This document shows, in pieces, positions 1 through 5,486 of a stretch of 5,486 nt of DNA (position 1 is the stretch's first letter; every line of letters begins with the position of its first letter). The stretch spans positions 1-5,486 of the forward strand of contig CAJGDF010000131.1 of NCBI GenBank assembly GCA_904502105.1, given 5' to 3'. The stretch is from an uncultured Clostridia bacterium. Its GTDB lineage: Bacteria > Bacillota > Clostridia > Oscillospirales > UBA644. The notes beneath the pieces are model-generated. The model saw nothing but the letters and a program-made list of their open reading frames with translations. It was not told the origin of the DNA and made no database searches. The position numbers were made by a program, and so were the translations under genes.

Positions 1-456
1 GATTTTCATGCAAGATATTCTGTTGTTTCAAAAAAATATGAATACCGTATATATTCTTCTCCGGTCCGCGATCCGTTTAAAGAAGGTCTTTGGCTTCATT
101 ATCCTTACAAAATAGATGAGGATCTTTTGAAAAACGCAGCAAAGGGCTTTATCGGGGAGCATGATTTTCGTTCGTTTATGGCATCGGGAAGTAAGATTAC
201 CGATACTGTAAGAACAGTGTACGATACAGATTTTTATTCTGTTGGCGAAAATGAATTTATTTATTCCGTCAGTGCAGACGGTTTTCTGTATAATATGGTT
301 AGAATAATGGTTGGAACACTTCTTGATATACAGTCAGGTAAAATTGCGGCAGATTCCGTTCCGTCCATAATCAATTGCAAAGACCGTTCGTTTGCCGGTC
401 ATACTGCGCCGCCCGACGGCCTTTATCTTTGTGAGGTGAGATACAATAAGTTCTGA
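1..456 (+). CDS. truA: tRNA pseudouridine(38-40) synthase TruA, 3' part (5' end outside window)
   Basis: This reading frame is open from the first base and ends at TGA 454-456, giving the last 151 residues of TruA. The enzyme isomerises uridines at positions 38-40 of the tRNA anticodon arm to pseudouridine in the cytoplasm. The visible segment begins with DFHARYS, which aligns with E. coli TruA from about residue 106, so roughly 105 N-terminal residues are missing, including the RTD motif with the catalytic Asp. Visible family features are K-Y-E-Y-R (visible residues 12-16, whose first Tyr matches E. coli Tyr118), GEHDFRSF (about 52-59), the core strand/helix FLYNMVRIMVGTLL (about 95-108), and the C-terminal KDRSFAGHTAPPDGLYL. 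A TTG at 127 could be mistaken for a start, but the homology continues upstream of it without a break. The C-terminus looks complete. The next gene starts 10 bases downstream, suggesting cotranscription. Confidence 0.95.
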   Translation, partial: DFHARYSVVSKKYEYRIYSSPVRDPFKEGLWLHYPYKIDEDLLKNAAKGFIGEHDFRSFMASGSKITDTVRTVYDTDFYSVGENEFIYSVSADGFLYNMVRIMVGTLLDIQSGKIAADSVPSIINCKDRSFAGHTAPPDGLYLCEVRYNKF

Positions 457-466
457 TATTTTCAAT

Positions 467-1615
467 ATGAATGAAAAAAAACTAAAGCAGCTTTTTCTTG
501 TGAAAAGACTTCTTTTCGTTACTATCATTGCATACGTAGCACTTTTTTTCTTAATGAACACATCGTATCTTTCAATTGACAATATGAGGCGTTTTGCTTA
601 CAGTGCAAAAACAGCTCTTACTCAAACATCAGCAAGCGCCAATGATGTTATTACTTATTCCTCCGGAAATATCCCGGTTTTTTCTCCGTTTAAAGACGGT
701 ATAACAGTTCTTGGTGATTCTTCGATTTCAGTATACAGTCGCGATAATATCAGGTTTTCGGTTCATTCGGTAAATTACAGAAATCCTGTATTACGTGTTT
801 CCGATGAATACATTCTCTGTTTTGACAGAGGAGGAAAAAAACTATCTGTTTATAACAGCTTTGATCTTCTTTTCGAAAAAGAATTTTCAGATGTGATTAT
901 AAATGCAGATATTGATGATTCGGGCCGAATTGCCGTTATTACAGAAAAATACGGATATAAAGGTCAGCTTACAGTTTTCAATACATCGTTTGAAGAGCGT
1001 TTTTTATGGTATTCAGCCGATTCATATCTTGTTGATGTTGCTTTTACATCAACAAACAGTGTTTCTGTAGTATCTGTTGTTCAAAATATGGAAAATATTG
1101 ACACTGTTGTTTATTCCCTGAATTATTCCGCAGGGGAGGAGCGTGCGAAAGTTGTTTCTCAAAGTACGTTCCCTATTTCTGTTTCGAAAAAAAATGACGG
1201 TTCGGTTGAGATTTTATCCGAAACAGGTCTTGTTTCGTTCAGAAGCGGAGGATGCAATACTGTTTATTCCTACGGTTCACGTGTTCCGTATAAGTTCCAT
1301 CAAAGCGATAAATATACGGTTTTTGCTTATGATCTTAACACTCCCAATAAACATTTTTCAGTTTATGTTACGGATATTACAGGTAACAAACAGTTTGAAA
1401 CGATCGTTGAAAACGTAAAATCCGTTTCAGCGTTCTCCGATACTATTTTTGTACTGACATCCGAAAAATTATTGGCATTTGATCGAACAGGTACTGTCGT
1501 TTCGGAAATCTCCGTTTCCGAAGGTGTTACGGATATAGTTGCAGGAAAACAAAAATGCATTCTTTACGGTTCGGAAAAAGCTTATATAGTATCAACTGCG
1601 ATAATTGTTAAATAA
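467..1615 (+). CDS. DUF5711-like membrane-anchored protein with a predicted beta-propeller-like extracytoplasmic domain
   Basis: This 382-residue protein has unknown function. Its start is basic (K4, K5, K7, K13, R14), followed by one hydrophobic segment at about residues 15-30, so the predicted topology is N-terminus inside and the bulk outside, with no lipobox. The rest consists of short hydrophobic strands alternating with polar turns. It includes recurring units in which a hydrophobic strand is followed by a second strand ending in D-x-x-G or N-x-x and then a third (for example around LLAFDRTGTVVSEISV near the C-terminus), which suggests PQQ- or WD-like propeller blades. Size, topology and position before a CvpA gene fit the clostridial DUF5711 family, recognised from memory and not by search. 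No enzyme motif is seen. The ATG at 467 is the only normal start upstream of the membrane segment; an in-frame stop lies at 437-439. It has no well-placed Shine-Dalgarno site, so translation may be coupled to truA. Confidence 0.75.
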   Translation: MNEKKLKQLFLVKRLLFVTIIAYVALFFLMNTSYLSIDNMRRFAYSAKTALTQTSASANDVITYSSGNIPVFSPFKDGITVLGDSSISVYSRDNIRFSVHSVNYRNPVLRVSDEYILCFDRGGKKLSVYNSFDLLFEKEFSDVIINADIDDSGRIAVITEKYGYKGQLTVFNTSFEERFLWYSADSYLVDVAFTSTNSVSVVSVVQNMENIDTVVYSLNYSAGEERAKVVSQSTFPISVSKKNDGSVEILSETGLVSFRSGGCNTVYSYGSRVPYKFHQSDKYTVFAYDLNTPNKHFSVYVTDITGNKQFETIVENVKSVSAFSDTIFVLTSEKLLAFDRTGTVVSEISVSEGVTDIVAGKQKCILYGSEKAYIVSTAIIVK

Positions 1616-1651
1616 ATATAACACACAAACAAAACACACCGCATCTAAACG

Positions 1652-1658
1652 AAAGGGG
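1652..1658 (+). promoter_or_regulatory. Ribosome binding site that decides the TTG start of the CvpA gene
   Basis: AAAGGGG lies 8 bases upstream of TTG 1667-1669. There is no in-frame ATG or GTG nearby at this spacing, so this strong site is the main reason for choosing a TTG start. It sits at the end of a 51-base gap that is otherwise A/C-rich and contains no convincing terminator or promoter. Confidence 0.75.
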
Positions 1659-1666
1659 TATTTATT

Positions 1667-2422
1667 TTGAATATTGCTTTAAGTACAGGTCTCGATCTGC
1701 TTGTAGTCGCGATATTGGTTATTTGTATCATTCTCGGTTGCAGAAAGGGTCTTGTCCGCTCTGTTATCGGTTTTCTCGGTAAAATAATTTCTCTTGTTGC
1801 CGCTTTTTTTCTTTCTGAAAATCTCGGAACTTATCTTGATAAAAATTACATTCATTCACCGATGCGTCAATGGCTTGTAAATCAGCTTTCTCCAACTGCA
1901 GATAATATCAACGCTTCTCTTTCATCGTTGGATCTCGACTCACTTTTCAGTGAACGTCCTGATTTTTTTGTTAATATATCCAACCTTTTAAATGTTAATA
2001 TCGATGATGTTTCAACCAGATATTTTGCAATCAAAGCTCAGGGTGTAGAACAGGCTAAGGCTGCTATCGTTGACGTTATGATCTCTCCCGTATCTTCGGT
2101 GCTTAGCCGTATTGCTGCCTTTTTGATTATTTTTATTGTTTGCTCTGTCGGTGTTGCCGTCCTCTGGTGGCTTTCCGACCTCATCATCAATCTTCCTATT
2201 ATACGTCAGCTCGATACTCTTGGCGGTGCTGTATTCGGAGTTCTTAACGGGATACTGATTGTTTTTGTAACTGTTTCTGTTATCGGTCTTTCCACTCAGT
2301 ATGTACTTAAGGATTTAACTTTTGAGGATCGTAAGGCTATTGTTGACGGAACTATACTTTATGAACAGTTTCAAAATATTAACCCGATAACAAGTCTTAT
2401 TGAATCTGACAGCAATAAATAA
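1667..2422 (+). CDS. CvpA family membrane protein
   Basis: This 251-residue protein is an integral membrane protein of the CvpA family, named after an E. coli gene needed for colicin V production and since linked to envelope stress tolerance; its biochemical role is unknown. Four hydrophobic helices are visible at about residues 9-24, 32-50, 147-172 and 184-208. The family hallmarks are present: an Asp at the start of helix 1 (D10), the G24-CRK-G28-LVRS junction between helices 1 and 2, and a last helix opening with LDTLGGAVFGVLNG (182-195), a small-residue-rich packing motif. Helices 2 and 3 are separated by about 95 mostly polar residues, longer than in the compact roughly 160-residue E. 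coli protein but common in Firmicutes members. The C-terminal 40 residues are polar. The TTG start is chosen because of a well-spaced AAAGGGG. The next gene starts 23 bases downstream. Confidence 0.88.
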   Translation: MNIALSTGLDLLVVAILVICIILGCRKGLVRSVIGFLGKIISLVAAFFLSENLGTYLDKNYIHSPMRQWLVNQLSPTADNINASLSSLDLDSLFSERPDFFVNISNLLNVNIDDVSTRYFAIKAQGVEQAKAAIVDVMISPVSSVLSRIAAFLIIFIVCSVGVAVLWWLSDLIINLPIIRQLDTLGGAVFGVLNGILIVFVTVSVIGLSTQYVLKDLTFEDRKAIVDGTILYEQFQNINPITSLIESDSNK

Positions 2423-2433
2423 TTTGATCATTC

Positions 2434-2439
2434 AGGGGG
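2434..2439 (+). promoter_or_regulatory. Ribosome binding site for the GTG start of the phosphatidyltransferase gene
   Basis: AGGGGG is followed by a 6-base spacer and then GTG 2446-2448, which opens the TIPNIISIIRILLVP N-terminus typical of the family. An ATG at 2444-2446 overlaps this GTG by one base but is followed at once by TGA (2447-2449), so it cannot start the protein. Confidence 0.75.
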
Positions 2440-2445
2440 CTCGAT

Positions 2446-2991
2446 GTGACAATTCCCAATATAATAAGCATAATAAGGATACTTCTCGTTCCCGTTTTTT
2501 GCGCATTGTATTTTACACCGTTTCGGTGGATATCGTTTATCGTTCTTATTCTTTCCGGTATTTCTGATGTTTTGGACGGAATGATAGCCCGAAAATTTAA
2601 TCAGATTTCAAAGATAGGTAAAGTTCTTGATCCTGTTGCAGATAAACTTTTTCAGCTTTCTACGGTTGCCTGTCTCTGTATCGACAAAGCAGTTGGTTGG
2701 TGGCTTCTTACAATTATGATAGCAAAAGATCTTTTTATGCTTGTCGGCGGATTGGTGTTTTATCATAAAACTCATGCTGTCATTGCCGCCAGATGGTACG
2801 GCAAATTAACATCCGGTCTTCTTTTCTCAACATTTGTTATTTCTTTTTTCTTAGATTTTCTTAATGTTGAGTTTAGAATGATAGCAGTTTCATTGCTTGC
2901 CGTTATAACAATGATATTTTCGATTATGTCCGCGGTAAAATATACGCTTGCCGCAATTCAAATAAACAACGAACAAAAAAACAAAGGATAA
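2446..2991 (+). CDS. CDP-alcohol phosphatidyltransferase (PgsA/cardiolipin-synthase-like)
   Basis: This 181-residue polytopic membrane enzyme transfers a phosphatidyl group from CDP-diacylglycerol to an alcohol, a step of phospholipid head-group synthesis at the inner face of the membrane. The complete CDP-alcohol phosphatidyltransferase signature D-x2-D-G-x2-A-R-x8-G-x3-D-x3-D is present as D41, D44, G45, A48, R49, G58, D62 and D66; these are the metal- and CDP-binding and catalytic residues of the family. About six hydrophobic segments surround it. The N-terminus TIPNIISIIRILLVPVF is typical of both PgsA (phosphatidylglycerophosphate synthase) and CAP-type cardiolipin synthases. Downstream of the signature it departs from classical PgsA: AKD (93-95) replaces the usual SRE-type segment, and GKLTSG (119-124) replaces GKxKT. 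I therefore leave the acceptor alcohol open and assign no symbol. The GTG start is supported by AGGGGG 6 bases upstream. The stop is only 4 bases from the next gene. Confidence 0.9.
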   Translation: MTIPNIISIIRILLVPVFCALYFTPFRWISFIVLILSGISDVLDGMIARKFNQISKIGKVLDPVADKLFQLSTVACLCIDKAVGWWLLTIMIAKDLFMLVGGLVFYHKTHAVIAARWYGKLTSGLLFSTFVISFFLDFLNVEFRMIAVSLLAVITMIFSIMSAVKYTLAAIQINNEQKNKG

Positions 2992-2995
2992 AATA

Positions 2996-5284
2996 ATGGA
3001 TATAAAACGTCTGATGTGTGACCGATGCCATAAACGCATCGCGATAGTATTTATCACAAAAATGGAAAACGGGGTTCCTCAGAAGCAGGCACTTTGTCTT
3101 AAATGTGCAAGGGAACTCGGTATGGATCCCACCAAAGATATTGCAAGCAACTTCGGTATCGACGAAAAACAGTTTGAAGCTATGAACGAAGAACTCAGCA
3201 ATATGATTGCGGAGTCTGAGGACGGCGACTTCTCTCTCGGCGGTGCTCTCAGCCTTGATCCCGATAATAAGATCTTTGATGAGATCAACGGCGAAAATGA
3301 ACCGTCTGCTGATAAAAATGAAAAGGCTGACGGAAAAAAACGCAGCGATTCAAAAAACACACCGCAAAAGACTCGTTTCCTCGGCCAGTTCTGTAAAAAT
3401 CTTACTAAAGCTGCTGCCGATGGTAAGCTTGATAATGTTATAGGCAGAGAAAAAGAGATAGAAAGAGTTCTTCAGATTCTTTCAAGACGTACAAAAAACA
3501 ACCCCTGTCTTATCGGTGAACCCGGTGTAGGTAAGACCGCTATCGCAGAAGGTATAGCAATTAAAATCGCAAATAAAGAAATTCCCGCAAAGCTTGCAAA
3601 TAAACAGATATATCTTCTTGACCTTACCGCTCTTATCGCAGGAACACAGTTCCGAGGTCAGTTTGAGAGCCGTGTTAAAGGACTTATAGAAGAGGTTAAA
3701 GCTATAGGTAATATTATCCTTGTTATCGACGAGGTTCACACTCTTGTCGGAACAGGTGATGCCGAAGGTTCAATGAACGCCGCAAATATGCTTAAACCCG
3801 CGCTTTCAAGAGGCGAAATTCAGGTTATCGGCGCTACAACACTCAATGAATACCGTAAGTATATCGAAAAAGATGCAGCTTTGGAAAGACGTTTCCAGCC
3901 TGTTATGGTAAATGAACCTTCTGTTGAAGAAACCGTAGAAATGCTTCGCGGTATTAAAACATACTATGAAAAATTCCACAATATAAATATTCCGATGCTT
4001 ATTGCCGAAAGAGCCGTTGAAATGTCGGAAAGATATGTGAACGACAGATTCCTTCCAGATAAAGCAATTGACCTTATTGACGAGGCATGTTCTAACGCAG
4101 TATTGAAAAATCCTGTTTATGATGAATTTTTCAAGCTCGGAGAACGTCTCAAAGCGGTTAAGGAAGAAGCGGAAGCACTTGAAGCAAAAGAAGAAAAGGA
4201 TGAAAGCGATTATCAGAAGATCGCAGAGGCACGTTCCGAAGAACTTCGCATAAAAGCATCTTATGATGAACTTTCTTCTAAAGTCACCGAATGTACGGTA
4301 ACATTTGATGATCTTGCTTCTGTTATCGAGCTTTGGACAGGAATTCCGGCTTCAAAAATCAAAGAAGGCGAATATGCAAAGCTTCGTAATCTCGAAGGTG
4401 AACTAAAAAAACATATCGTAGGTCAGGATGTTGCGGTTGAAGCCGTCACAAATGCAGTAAAACGTGGTAGAATAAGCCTCGTACCGAGAAAACGTCCCGT
4501 GTCATTTATTTTCTCAGGTCCTACAGGAGTAGGTAAAACAGAGCTTGTAAAAGTTCTTTCATCCGAGCTTTTCGATTCCCCTGAAACACTTATTCGTCTT
4601 GATATGAGCGAGTTTATGGAGAAACATGCCGTATCACGCATTATCGGTTCTCCTCCGGGCTATGTCGGATATGATGAAGCAGGTCAGCTCACCGAAAAAA
4701 TCAGACGTAAGCCTTACTCTGTAATTCTCTTTGACGAGATAGAAAAAGCGCATCCCGATGTTCTTAACATACTTCTTCAGATTCTTGATGACGGTATTCT
4801 TACCGATTCTCACGGCAGAAAAGTAAGCTTTGAGCATGCTCTTATCGTTATGACCACAAATGCGGGTTCTAACGTAAGAGGCGGAGAAGTTGGCTTTAAC
4901 AAATCCGTGGCTACTGTTTCCGCTGAAAAAACAAAAAAAGCCCTCCGCGAATTTTTACGTCCCGAATTCCTCAACAGAGTGGATGAAATAATTACATTTA
5001 ATCCTCTCGAAAAAGATCTTTTTGAGGATATCGTAAAAATCAGACTTGAAGAACTTCGCGCAGGTCTTGTTGAACGTGAAATAGAATTTTCTTATGATAA
5101 AGAAGTTCTTGCTGTTCTTGCAGACATGAGTTATTCCTCTGAATACGGTGCAAGAAACGTCCGCAGAGTTGTTCAGAAGGAAATAGAGGATAAAGTTGTT
5201 TCCGTAATGTGCGAAAGCGATATGATCCCCAAAAAGATTTCTGTTTCCGTCGAAGACTCTAAGCTTCGCGTTGAAGTTGAATAA
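2996..5284 (+). CDS. ClpE-like ATP-dependent Clp protease ATP-binding subunit with N-terminal zinc finger
   Basis: This 762-residue Hsp100/Clp AAA+ unfoldase is expected to form hexamers that thread proteins into ClpP. The N-terminus is a four-cysteine zinc finger (C8-x2-C11, C34-x2-C37) as in ClpE and McsA, in place of the double Clp-N repeat of ClpC/ClpA. An acidic, Lys/Ser-rich linker (about 65-125) follows. AAA+ domain 1 has Walker A GEPGVGKT (174-181), pore loop FRG (219-221), Walker B D245-E246 and Arg fingers R298-R299. A coiled-coil middle domain (about 378-430) contains a UVR-like YQKIAEAR (406-413), as in ClpC/ClpE. Domain 2 has Walker A GPTGVGKT (508-515), pore loop GYVG (555-558), Walker B D580-E581, sensor N622, Arg finger R661 and sensor-2 GAR (718-720). 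VGFN (632-635) matches the ClpP-docking loop. It is about 60 residues longer than B. subtilis ClpE, mostly the linker. ATG with AAAGGA 7 bases upstream. I infer ClpE over ClpC from the finger. Confidence 0.93.
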   Translation: MDIKRLMCDRCHKRIAIVFITKMENGVPQKQALCLKCARELGMDPTKDIASNFGIDEKQFEAMNEELSNMIAESEDGDFSLGGALSLDPDNKIFDEINGENEPSADKNEKADGKKRSDSKNTPQKTRFLGQFCKNLTKAAADGKLDNVIGREKEIERVLQILSRRTKNNPCLIGEPGVGKTAIAEGIAIKIANKEIPAKLANKQIYLLDLTALIAGTQFRGQFESRVKGLIEEVKAIGNIILVIDEVHTLVGTGDAEGSMNAANMLKPALSRGEIQVIGATTLNEYRKYIEKDAALERRFQPVMVNEPSVEETVEMLRGIKTYYEKFHNINIPMLIAERAVEMSERYVNDRFLPDKAIDLIDEACSNAVLKNPVYDEFFKLGERLKAVKEEAEALEAKEEKDESDYQKIAEARSEELRIKASYDELSSKVTECTVTFDDLASVIELWTGIPASKIKEGEYAKLRNLEGELKKHIVGQDVAVEAVTNAVKRGRISLVPRKRPVSFIFSGPTGVGKTELVKVLSSELFDSPETLIRLDMSEFMEKHAVSRIIGSPPGYVGYDEAGQLTEKIRRKPYSVILFDEIEKAHPDVLNILLQILDDGILTDSHGRKVSFEHALIVMTTNAGSNVRGGEVGFNKSVATVSAEKTKKALREFLRPEFLNRVDEIITFNPLEKDLFEDIVKIRLEELRAGLVEREIEFSYDKEVLAVLADMSYSSEYGARNVRRVVQKEIEDKVVSVMCESDMIPKKISVSVEDSKLRVEVE

Positions 5285-5294
5285 TATGTATTTT

Positions 5295-5329
5295 GTAGCT
5301 TTCGCTGTTGATTAAACGGTGAAAGCTAC
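5295..5329 (+). terminator. Strong hairpin after the clp gene, possible terminator or RNA-processing/attenuation element
   Basis: A 15-bp inverted repeat begins 10 bases after the clp stop: left arm 5295-5309, loop GATTA 5310-5314, right arm 5315-5329. Nine consecutive pairs at the base (GTAGCTTTC with GAAAGCTAC) are perfect, and the upper part has two G-U pairs if read as + strand RNA. The bases after it (TATTAAAATG) are AT-rich but lack a U-tract, and the reverse strand has none either. It is therefore not a textbook intrinsic terminator. It could be a weak terminator, an mRNA 3'-end stabiliser, or a device separating expression of the clp gene from the oxidoreductase. The structure is seen directly; its function is inferred. 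Confidence 0.45.
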
Positions 5330-5353
5330 TATTAAAATGAAAGGTGTTTGTAT

Positions 5354-5486
5354 ATGGCAGATTTTGATGTTATAATCGTAGGTTCTGGTCCAGCAGGTGT
5401 TTCCGCCGCTCTTTATACTGCACGTGCAGGCCTCAATACCCTTATAATCTCCGCAGGTATGGGTGCACTTGAAAAAGCCGAAAAAA
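5354..5486 (+). CDS. Thioredoxin-reductase-like NAD(P)/FAD-dependent oxidoreductase, N-terminal part (3' end outside window)
   Basis: The first 44 codons of a flavoprotein run off the window edge. The N-terminus [20 protein letters not shown] is a Rossmann beta-alpha-beta FAD-binding fold with the GxGxxG motif (G10-S-G12-P-A-G15). It is followed by [12 protein letters not shown], the second helix and strand typical of the thioredoxin reductase (TrxB) family. The next segment, [10 protein letters not shown], differs from the GGQL-type loop of canonical TrxB and resembles a clostridial TrxB-like subgroup usually annotated only as NAD(P)/FAD-dependent oxidoreductase. The redox CxxC and the pyridine-nucleotide domain would lie outside the window, so the reaction cannot be decided. 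The ATG is supported by AAAGGTG (5340-5346) with a 7-base spacer. The gene follows the clp gene after 69 bases that contain a hairpin, so it may be cotranscribed by read-through or have its own promoter. Confidence 0.85.
   Translation, partial: MADFDVIIVGSGPAGVSAALYTARAGLNTLIISAGMGALEKAEK

Noticed and set aside
433..440. GAGGTGAG as ribosome binding site for the DUF5711 gene
   Set aside because: It is 26 bases from ATG 467 and encodes the C-terminal EVR of TruA. Using it would require an ATA start at 446, which is implausible.
127..456. A 109-residue ORF starting at TTG 127 as a separate gene
   Set aside because: The same frame is open from base 1 and its upstream residues (DFHARYS, KYEYR) are conserved TruA sequence, so this is only the inner part of truA.
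474..481. Run of eight A in codons 3-5 of the DUF5711 gene as a slippage or phase-variable site
   Set aside because: The frame is intact and such runs are common in AT-rich genomes; there is no alternative frame product of interest.
576..604. TTGACA, 17-base spacer, TACAGT promoter-like pair
   Set aside because: It lies inside the DUF5711 coding sequence with no gene start shortly downstream and a poor -10 box; chance matches are expected at this base composition.
1098..1126. TTGACA, 17-base spacer, AATTAT promoter-like pair
   Set aside because: It is also internal to the DUF5711 gene, about 540 bases before the next start, with a weak -10 box.
1143..1418. Plus-strand ORFs at 1143-1418 and 3207-3443 in other frames
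   Set aside because: They sit inside the DUF5711 and clp genes, are rich in Arg, Leu and Ser as expected of frame shadows, and show no family resemblance.
1606..1640. Short inverted repeat TGTTA/TAACA and CA-rich stretch after the DUF5711 gene
   Set aside because: A five-pair stem with an 8-base loop is too weak for a terminator, and the CA-rich tract is irregular, with no repeat unit long enough to call.
3079..3360. Antisense 93-residue ORF under the clp gene, and similar ORFs at 334-582, 1363-1560, 3482-3739, 4423-4641 and 4634-4837
   Set aside because: They lie opposite well-supported genes, have low-complexity or biased translations with no recognisable domain, and lack convincing ribosome binding sites.
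5308..5335. TTGATT, 16-base spacer, TATTAA as a promoter for the oxidoreductase gene
   Set aside because: Both boxes match only 4 of 6 positions, they overlap the hairpin, and the resulting leader would leave almost no room before the ribosome binding site.

Overview
This window looks like chromosomal DNA from a low-GC Gram-positive bacterium, most likely a member of the Clostridia (Oscillospirales/Ruminococcaceae-like gut anaerobes). The basis is an AT-rich composition (roughly 40% G+C by eye), strong GGGG/AAAGG-type Shine-Dalgarno sites, TTG and GTG starts, a DUF5711-type membrane protein, and a ClpE/ClpC-type AAA+ unfoldase. The phylum-level call is fairly safe; the order-level call is inference.

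All six genes lie on the + strand and are tightly packed. In order: the 3' part of truA (tRNA pseudouridine synthase, 1-456); a membrane-anchored, probably extracytoplasmic DUF5711-like protein (467-1615); a CvpA-family four-helix membrane protein (1667-2422, TTG start); a CDP-alcohol phosphatidyltransferase (2446-2991, GTG start); a ClpE-like Clp ATPase with an N-terminal four-cysteine zinc finger (2996-5284); and the 5' end of a thioredoxin-reductase-like FAD oxidoreductase (5354 to the window edge). The gaps are 10, 51, 23, 4 and 69 bases, so no gene-free stretch approaches 300 bases. No convincing promoter is visible inside the window, so truA through the clp gene probably share a transcript. 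The one structured intergenic element is a 15-bp-stem hairpin between the clp gene and the oxidoreductase.

Functionally this is a mixed housekeeping operon: tRNA modification, three consecutive envelope or membrane genes (DUF5711, CvpA, phospholipid head-group transferase), a protein quality-control unfoldase that keeps its ClpP-docking loop, and a flavin oxidoreductase. The three envelope genes may work together, but only their adjacency suggests it. I see no RNA genes, mobile elements, CRISPR arrays, phage genes or defence genes. I do not see a clearly new biological system. The points most worth following up are the uncharacterised DUF5711 protein, the architecture of the Clp ATPase, the unclear substrate of the phosphatidyltransferase, and the non-canonical N-terminus of the TrxB-like enzyme.
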